Assembly: GCA_934476515.1 (NCBI GenBank)
Contig: CAKSNZ010000021.1
Coordinates: forward strand, 1 to 34,393
DNA: 34,393 nucleotides
Source: an uncultured Ruminococcus sp.
GTDB lineage: Bacteria > Bacillota > Clostridia > Oscillospirales > Acutalibacteraceae
Direction of reading: 5' to 3'
Below, in pieces: positions 29,942 to 34,393 of this stretch. Made by a program: the position numbers and the translations under genes. The notes under the pieces are model-generated. The model was not told the DNA's origin. It saw only the letters and a program-made list of their open reading frames with translations, and made no database searches. The stretch's first letter is position 1; each line of letters begins with the position of its first letter.

Positions 29942-31090
29942 TTACTCCAAAATACTCTCAGGTACTGTTTCAGCCATAACTTTATAGGCGATTTCTGATG
30001 GGTGTAGATGGTCACCACTATCATAACCCTTTTTAAAGGCAGAATGATTATTTTCATCACGAAGTGCCTTATCAAAGTCAACAACACCGTCAAATTTATC
30101 TGTGGTTCTTATCCACTCATTAACTTCATTTCTTAGCTTTTCTCTAAAGTCTGCATAGGTTCTCCAACCTTCAATAGGTAGAAGTGTGCCACCGTAAACC
30201 TTTAAGCCAAGGTTTCTTGCAATTTTAATGTATTCCTCAATACCGGCAATCATTTCTTCAGCAGTAGGTAGGTCACTCCAAGGTCTGAACACATTGTTCT
30301 CAACACCAACAGGATGAATAATATCGTTAATGCCATGTTGAATAATAACAGTGTCAGCACCTGATACGGAAGAAATTTCTCTTTCAAAACGGTTACTGCC
30401 TTTTAGTCCGTAACTGTCGTATTGAATACACTCATATTGTCTTAGAATTCTTGTGCCACATACTGCTCTCCTAACAATGGCAGTATCTTTATAGTTTTCA
30501 AAACATTTTTCTGCCAAATAATCAGGCCAAGACTGTGCAGTAATTGAGTCACCGTAGCAAATAACAGTTTTGTTCTTTTCTTCTGTCAAAACTTCAACAT
30601 TGTTTAAAAAGTAGAACCAGTTTGTACTTTTCATTTTTTCAACCGGTAATACCTTTTCATTAATGTTGTTTCCAAGTGCATAATAACCCTTAGATAATGG
30701 TCCTGTAACAAGTACTGCTGATCTTGTTTCTGTAAAGTCTTTTAAGTAGAAACTAACAGAAATATATTCATCACTGTTAATATCGAAAGGAATTTCATCA
30801 CTTTTGATTTCAATACCTTTTTCAATAGTAACACTTTCTTTGCCCTTAAATGTAATAGCAGTTGTGTCACTTAGCAAGTTACCTTTCTCATCACTTTTTG
30901 CAACCGTAGCACTTGTGATTGTGATGCTTTCTGTACCACAAAAGTTAGAAAAACCAAATCTAAGTTTGCTGCCATTAAATGCTGATTTAATAGGATAACG
31001 AAGTGTTATATCCTTAGTGTAGTTCTCTACCTGACGAGTGATAATAGAAGTGGCATTAGCCCAAGTTGATACCCATTTTGTATTTTCCAT
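29942..31090 (-). CDS. SGNH/GDSL-family esterase, cytosolic
   Basis: A 382-residue two-part hydrolase. Residues 1-165 form a beta-rich N-terminal domain (WVSTWANA at the start, RFGFSNFCG, YISVSFYLKD). Residues 170-382 are the SGNH domain: ICYGDSIT with nucleophile Ser182, GTRILRQ (block II Gly), HGIND with Asn255 (block III), and GDHLHPS with Asp360 and His363. The triad and oxyanion residues are complete, so it should hydrolyse an ester, such as an acetyl group on a glycan. No signal peptide, so the substrate is probably intracellular or imported. GAGGAG precedes ATG 31090, and its promoter lies at 31121-31149. The layout recalls two-domain carbohydrate acetylesterases; exact substrate unknown. 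Confidence 0.85.
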   Translation of the reverse strand: MENTKWVSTWANATSIITRQVENYTKDITLRYPIKSAFNGSKLRFGFSNFCGTESITITSATVAKSDEKGNLLSDTTAITFKGKESVTIEKGIEIKSDEIPFDINSDEYISVSFYLKDFTETRSAVLVTGPLSKGYYALGNNINEKVLPVEKMKSTNWFYFLNNVEVLTEEKNKTVICYGDSITAQSWPDYLAEKCFENYKDTAIVRRAVCGTRILRQYECIQYDSYGLKGSNRFEREISSVSGADTVIIQHGINDIIHPVGVENNVFRPWSDLPTAEEMIAGIEEYIKIARNLGLKVYGGTLLPIEGWRTYADFREKLRNEVNEWIRTTDKFDGVVDFDKALRDENNHSAFKKGYDSGDHLHPSEIAYKVMAETVPESILE

Positions 31091-31120
31091 TTTTCTTTCT
31101 CCTCAAAAATTCTATATATT

Positions 31121-31149
31121 AGGATATAACAAAAAAGTAGATATGTCAA
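31121..31149 (-). promoter_or_regulatory. Promoter of the SGNH hydrolase gene
   Basis: Minus strand: TTGACA (31149-31144), 17-base spacer, TATCCT (31126-31121). Confidence 0.65.
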
Positions 31150-31155
31150 AATTAA

Positions 31156-31184
31156 TTGCACTTTTTAGAATAATATTGTAAAAT
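31156..31184 (+). promoter_or_regulatory. Promoter of the ABC-F/LysR pair
   Basis: TTGCAC (31156-31161), 17-base spacer, TAAAAT (31179-31184), 29 bases before the ATG. Its -35 box is six bases from the -35 box of the divergent SGNH promoter. Confidence 0.7.
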
Positions 31185-31213
31185 AAAGGTTAAAGAAATG
31201 GAGAGGTGACAAA

Positions 31214-33115
31214 ATGTCTGTATTATCAGCTTATGATTTAAGTATGTCTTTTATAGAGAGAAAGCTGTTTGACAGTATTACTTTTACTGTAGAAGAAAAA
31301 GACAAAATAGGCTTTATCGGTGCAAACGGTAGTGGCAAAACCACATTGTTTAAAATTTTAACAGGACAACTTTCACCGGATACCGGCACAGTTACTGTTA
31401 GCAAAAATACTACTGTAGGTTATATGGAACAACACGCTTGTACCAGCTTAAATAGAACAGTTTATGAGGAGTTGCTTTCTGTCTTTCAACCATTAATAGA
31501 TATGGAAAAGGAGCTTGAAGAACTTCCTAAACAAATAGAAAATGCAACTGATGATATACATTCTTTAATAGAAAAGCAGGATTTGTTACTTCAAAAGTTT
31601 CAGGATAATGGTGGCTTAACTTATAAAAGCAGAACAAGAAGTTCCCTTATAGGTTTAGGCTTTACGGAAGAGGATTTCACGATGGAAGTTTCTAAACTTT
31701 CAGGTGGACAAAAAAGTAAACTTAGCCTTGCAAAGCTACTGCTTTCAGGTGCTAATATTCTTCTACTTGATGAACCTACCAACCACCTTGACATTAATGC
31801 AGTATCTTGGCTTGAAAACTTTTTGAAAGATTTTGACGGTAGTGTTATTATCATCAGCCATGACAGATACTTCCTTGATGCAGTTACAAACAGAACAATG
31901 GAACTTTATTGTAATCACTTAATTATGTATAAGGGCAACTACTCAGCCTTTATGGATAAGAAGGAAAAAGACCAAGAAAGTATCCGTAATAAATATGAAA
32001 ACGATTTAAAAGAAATTAAGCGACTTGAGGGTATTATTCAGCAACAGATTGAATGGTCACAAGAGCGTAACTATATTACTGCTGCCAGTAAGCAGAAAGA
32101 AATTGACAGAATAAAAGCACAACTAGTGCCACCGGAAGAAGAAAATCACGACTTAAGATTTAAGTTCCATGTAAATGAGGAAAGTGGCAACGATGTTGTA
32201 ATGTGCAAGGACCTTGAAAAATCTTTTGGCAATAATCATCTTTTCAGCAACCTTTCATTCCATATCAGAAAAGGTGAAAAGGTTGTTATTATGGGTGGCA
32301 ACGGTATTGGCAAAACAACTTTATTTAAAATGTTATTGGGCAAAGAAATGCCTGATAGTGGTTATATTGACTATGGTACAGGTGTAAAGATTGGTTATTT
32401 TGACCAAATGCAAGGTAATCTAAACTTAGAGAATGATGCCTATACTGAGGTTTACGATACTTTCCCTAATATGACAGAAACTGAAGTTAGAACTGCTTTA
32501 GGCAGATTTCGCTTTAGAGGTGACGAAGTATTTAAAAAGTTAAAGCTAATGTCCGGTGGTGAAAGGGCAAGAGTTAACTTGCTAAAACTTATGTTAAGTG
32601 GAGATAACTTTTTGTTACTTGATGAACCTACTAACCACTTAGATACTTTTTCAAGGGAAAGTCTTGAAAAAACTTTAAATGAGTATGAAGGCACTTTACT
32701 TGTAATCAGCCACGATAGATACTTTGTAAATAAAATTGCCGACAGAATTTTGTATATGACAGACAAAGGCTTTGTTGAGTATCTTGGAAACTATGATTAC
32801 TTTATAGAAAGAACAAAGGATAATCCTGTTGATACACCTGAACTAAAGGTTAGAAACGATAAACCAAAGGTCAATGACTATAAAAAGGAAAAAGAAGAAA
32901 GAGCTAAGATTCGTAAAAAGCAAAACGACATTAAGAAAATTCAAGCATTAATTGAAAAGCTTGATGAAGAAATTGCTGAAACCGAAAGTATGTTAGCTGA
33001 TGAAAGCATCACTTCGGATTATGAGAAACTTATGGAATATACGGAAAAGCTAAATGAACTTCAAACTTCCCAAGAAGATGCATTTGCAAAATGGGAAGAA
33101 CTTGAGAATAGCTAA
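31214..33115 (+). CDS. ABC-F family ATPase (YdiF/Uup-like, with C-terminal coiled coil)
   Basis: A 633-residue soluble protein with two ABC domains and no membrane helices. Domain 1: GANGSGKT (36-43), LSGGQKSKLSLAKLL, LLLDEPTNHLD. Domain 2: GGNGIGKT, MSGGERARVNLLKL, LLLDEPTNHLD. Between them is the charged helical linker (about 250-310) that in ABC-F proteins reaches into the ribosomal E site. The C-terminal 80 residues (KEKEERAKIRKKQNDIKKIQALIEK onwards) form a coiled coil as in YdiF and Uup. Such proteins act on stalled ribosomes, and some give antibiotic resistance; sequence alone does not show which. AGAGGTGA precedes the ATG. A LysR gene follows 27 bases later. Confidence 0.9.
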   Translation: MSVLSAYDLSMSFIERKLFDSITFTVEEKDKIGFIGANGSGKTTLFKILTGQLSPDTGTVTVSKNTTVGYMEQHACTSLNRTVYEELLSVFQPLIDMEKELEELPKQIENATDDIHSLIEKQDLLLQKFQDNGGLTYKSRTRSSLIGLGFTEEDFTMEVSKLSGGQKSKLSLAKLLLSGANILLLDEPTNHLDINAVSWLENFLKDFDGSVIIISHDRYFLDAVTNRTMELYCNHLIMYKGNYSAFMDKKEKDQESIRNKYENDLKEIKRLEGIIQQQIEWSQERNYITAASKQKEIDRIKAQLVPPEEENHDLRFKFHVNEESGNDVVMCKDLEKSFGNNHLFSNLSFHIRKGEKVVIMGGNGIGKTTLFKMLLGKEMPDSGYIDYGTGVKIGYFDQMQGNLNLENDAYTEVYDTFPNMTETEVRTALGRFRFRGDEVFKKLKLMSGGERARVNLLKLMLSGDNFLLLDEPTNHLDTFSRESLEKTLNEYEGTLLVISHDRYFVNKIADRILYMTDKGFVEYLGNYDYFIERTKDNPVDTPELKVRNDKPKVNDYKKEKEERAKIRKKQNDIKKIQALIEKLDEEIAETESMLADESITSDYEKLMEYTEKLNELQTSQEDAFAKWEELENS

Positions 33116-33142
33116 TCTTTTTATTTGATAGGGGGTGTGGAG

Positions 33143-34063
33143 ATGAACTTACTCCACTTAAAATATGCAATAGAAATTGAGAAAACTCAGTCTATCAACA
33201 AGGCTGCAGAAAATTTATATATGGGTCAACCTAACCTTTCAAGAGCAATTAAAGAACTTGAAAGGTCAATGGGTGTAAAGATTTTTCAAAGAACTTCCAA
33301 GGGTATGATTCCAACTCCTGAGGGTATTGAGTTTTTAGGTTATGCAAAGAAAATTCTTGCACAAGTTGATCAGGTGGAAAATCTTTTTTCTAAGAATAAG
33401 AGAAACACTCAGAAGTTTTCAATTTCTGTTCCAAGGTCAAGCTACATTTCATCAGCATTTGTAAATTTCTGTAGTAAAATTGATGAAGATAAAAGAGCAG
33501 AAATTTATTATCAGGAAACCAACAACCAACAAGCAATTCGCAATATATTGGAAAATGACTTTAAAATGGGTATTGTACGATATGATGTGAACTATGAAGA
33601 AACATTTAAAAAGTACCTTGAAGAAAAGAAACTAGAGGCTAAGGACATTTTCCAATTTAAGTACAATATTGTTGTGTCAAAGAATGACCCATTAGCATTA
33701 AAAAGTAGTGTCACAACAGAAGATTTAAGCAATTATATTATTATAAGCCATGCCGATCCATATGTACCCTCATTACCGGCACATGATTTGCAGAAAGAAG
33801 ATATGGGTTATAATAACGAAAGACATATCTTTGTTTATGAAAGAGCAAGTCAGCTTGAACTGTTAAGTAAAGTGAAAAGCACTTGTATGTTTGTATCCCC
33901 AATGCCAAAGTATTTGCTTAATATTTATGGCTTAAAAGAAATAAAATGCAGTGACAAAGTGGGAATGTACAAGGATGTGCTGATTTATCGAAAAAAACAA
34001 AAATTGGATTCTTTCGATGAATTGTTTATAAATCAGCTTGAAAATTCTATTAAGGAACATTAA
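33143..34063 (+). CDS. LysR-family transcriptional regulator
   Basis: A 306-residue LysR-type regulator. The N-terminal winged helix is typical: LLHLKYAIEIEKTQSINKAA, LYMGQPNLSRAIKELE and GVKIFQRTSKGMIPTPEG. The effector-binding part (about 92-300) has the usual two-lobe pattern (IYYQETNNQQAIRNIL, then MGIVRYDV). I start it at ATG 33143 because LysR homology begins there and GGGGG lies seven bases upstream; an in-frame start at 33125 would add six residues and lacks a ribosome site. It lies 27 bases after the ABC-F gene and is probably co-transcribed. LysR genes usually regulate a divergent neighbour, but here none is adjacent, so its target is not evident. Confidence 0.88.
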   Translation: MNLLHLKYAIEIEKTQSINKAAENLYMGQPNLSRAIKELERSMGVKIFQRTSKGMIPTPEGIEFLGYAKKILAQVDQVENLFSKNKRNTQKFSISVPRSSYISSAFVNFCSKIDEDKRAEIYYQETNNQQAIRNILENDFKMGIVRYDVNYEETFKKYLEEKKLEAKDIFQFKYNIVVSKNDPLALKSSVTTEDLSNYIIISHADPYVPSLPAHDLQKEDMGYNNERHIFVYERASQLELLSKVKSTCMFVSPMPKYLLNIYGLKEIKCSDKVGMYKDVLIYRKKQKLDSFDELFINQLENSIKEH

Positions 34064-34082
34064 AATTAAATAATAACCAAGA

Positions 34083-34116
34083 AATTGCCTATATTTTTCA
34101 CGAAATATAGGCAATT
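34083..34116 (+). terminator. Hairpin terminator after the LysR gene
   Basis: AATTGCCTATATTT (34083-34096) pairs with AAATATAGGCAATT (34103-34116), a 14-bp perfect stem with a six-base loop. The following T-run is poor (ATTATT), so efficiency is uncertain. Confidence 0.6.
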
Positions 34117-34161
34117 ATTAAGTTATATCATTTTTGATATATTGTTATGCATATTTTAGAT

Positions 34162-34190
34162 TTTACTTGTATGATTAAATGTGTTAAAAT
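34162..34190 (+). promoter_or_regulatory. Promoter of the adhE-like gene
   Basis: TTTACT (34162-34167), a 17-base spacer, TAAAAT (34185-34190). The -10 box lies inside the Rex-type operator. Confidence 0.6.
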
Positions 34191-34198
34191 TTTAACAA
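34181..34198 (+). promoter_or_regulatory. Rex operator (redox-sensing repressor site)
   Basis: GTGTTAAAATTTTAACAA matches the clostridial Rex consensus TTGTTAANNNNTTAACAA at 17 of 18 positions (my recall of the consensus). Inside it, TGTTAA-AATT-TTAACA is a perfect 16-bp palindrome. It overlaps the -10 box, so bound Rex would block transcription when NADH is low. adhE is a classic Rex target. Confidence 0.75.
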
Positions 34199-34199
34199 A

Positions 34200-34216
34200 C
34201 CGTAGGAAAACTACGG
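34200..34216 (+). promoter_or_regulatory. Hairpin at the start of the adhE-like leader
   Basis: CCGTAG (34200-34205), loop GAAAA, CTACGG (34211-34216). It would lie at the very 5' end of the transcript and could stabilise the mRNA. Confidence 0.45.
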
Positions 34217-34245
34217 ATGTATTTAAGAATTAAGGAGATTCAGTT

Positions 34246-34393
34246 ATGGCTAAGAATAGCAAGAACAATGCTAAAGCAACAGAAGAAAAAGCTGTTGTAA
34301 CAGAAGTAAAAGATAGCAATATTGTAGATTCAGTAGAAGCACTAGAAGCAAAACTAGCACAGGTTAGAGAAGCACAGAAGAAATTCTCAACAT
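34246..34393 (+). CDS. adhE: N-terminus of a probable bifunctional aldehyde-alcohol dehydrogenase (cut by window end)
   Basis: Only 49 codons are in the window. AAGGAG lies about eight bases before ATG 34246. The product begins with a polar, Lys/Ala/Glu-rich lead (MAKNSKNNAKATEEK, residues 1-15), followed by DSVEALEAKLAQVREAQKKFST, which fits the first helix of the acetaldehyde dehydrogenase domain of AdhE just before its usual QEQVD segment. The upstream Rex box strongly supports the call, because adhE is a leading Rex target in Clostridia. The enzyme would reduce acetyl-CoA to ethanol with NADH. The fragment has no catalytic motif, so the identification rests on the N-terminal pattern plus the operator. 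Confidence 0.65.
   Translation, partial: MAKNSKNNAKATEEKAVVTEVKDSNIVDSVEALEAKLAQVREAQKKFST

Overview
The window is AT-rich, Gram-positive-type DNA with strong AGGAGG ribosome sites, SigA-like promoters with 17-base spacers and many hairpin-plus-T-run terminators. A secreted alpha-amylase carrying a dockerin and a starch-binding module, a chorion-like high-cysteine micro-protein and a Rex-box-led adhE-like start all fit an anaerobic gut Clostridia member of the Ruminococcus type. The species assignment is inference; there is no rRNA gene to anchor it.

Layout. 1-6750 (plus strand): the tail of an Ig/Fn3-type surface protein, a Tam-like methyltransferase, an ECF sigma/anti-sigma pair, a possible small RNA, a secreted GH25 lysozyme with Big_2 repeats, a small membrane protein, an NTP_transf_5 protein and a 43-residue Cys/Gly-rich protein. 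6750-7600 is intergenic and holds repeat R1, copy 1. 7605-9591: a DUF896 gene and a MutS-type ATPase. 9629-14288 (minus): a surface-polymer operon of TPP enzyme, cytidylyltransferase fused to a degenerate Gfo/Idh domain, and O-antigen-ligase/polymerase-like protein. 14462-17134 (minus): the dockerin amylase, divergent from a PP2C phosphatase (17427-18176). 18418-18858: R1 copy 2.

18940-27468 (minus) looks like one operon of about 8.6 kb from a good promoter at 27563-27591 to a terminator at 18858-18893. It encodes an SDR dehydrogenase, three LicD-family paralogs in tandem, a lipoprotein N-acetylmuramoyl-L-alanine amidase and a membrane-anchored GH3-like protein lacking its catalytic middle. 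Only the central LicD keeps the GGT and DDDMD motifs; the two flanking paralogs have lost them. A MarR regulator sits just upstream. Taken with the CDP-forming operon at 9.6-14.3 kb, the simplest reading is a pathway that makes a CDP-activated group, transfers it as a phosphodiester to a wall glycan, and couples this to wall remodelling. This is the best candidate here for an undescribed system.

27685-34393: divergent marR and cupin genes, a long intergenic stretch with a 39-bp tandem repeat and R1 copy 3 interrupted by a second hairpin-rich element (R2), then an SGNH hydrolase (minus), an ABC-F ATPase and LysR regulator (plus), and the start of an adhE-like gene behind a near-perfect Rex operator that overlaps its -10 box.

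A recurring theme is enzyme families that have lost key residues: two LicD proteins, the GH3-like protein, the Gfo/Idh domain, and the MutS Walker B Asp. I saw no tRNA, rRNA, CRISPR array, intact insertion sequence or phage gene.
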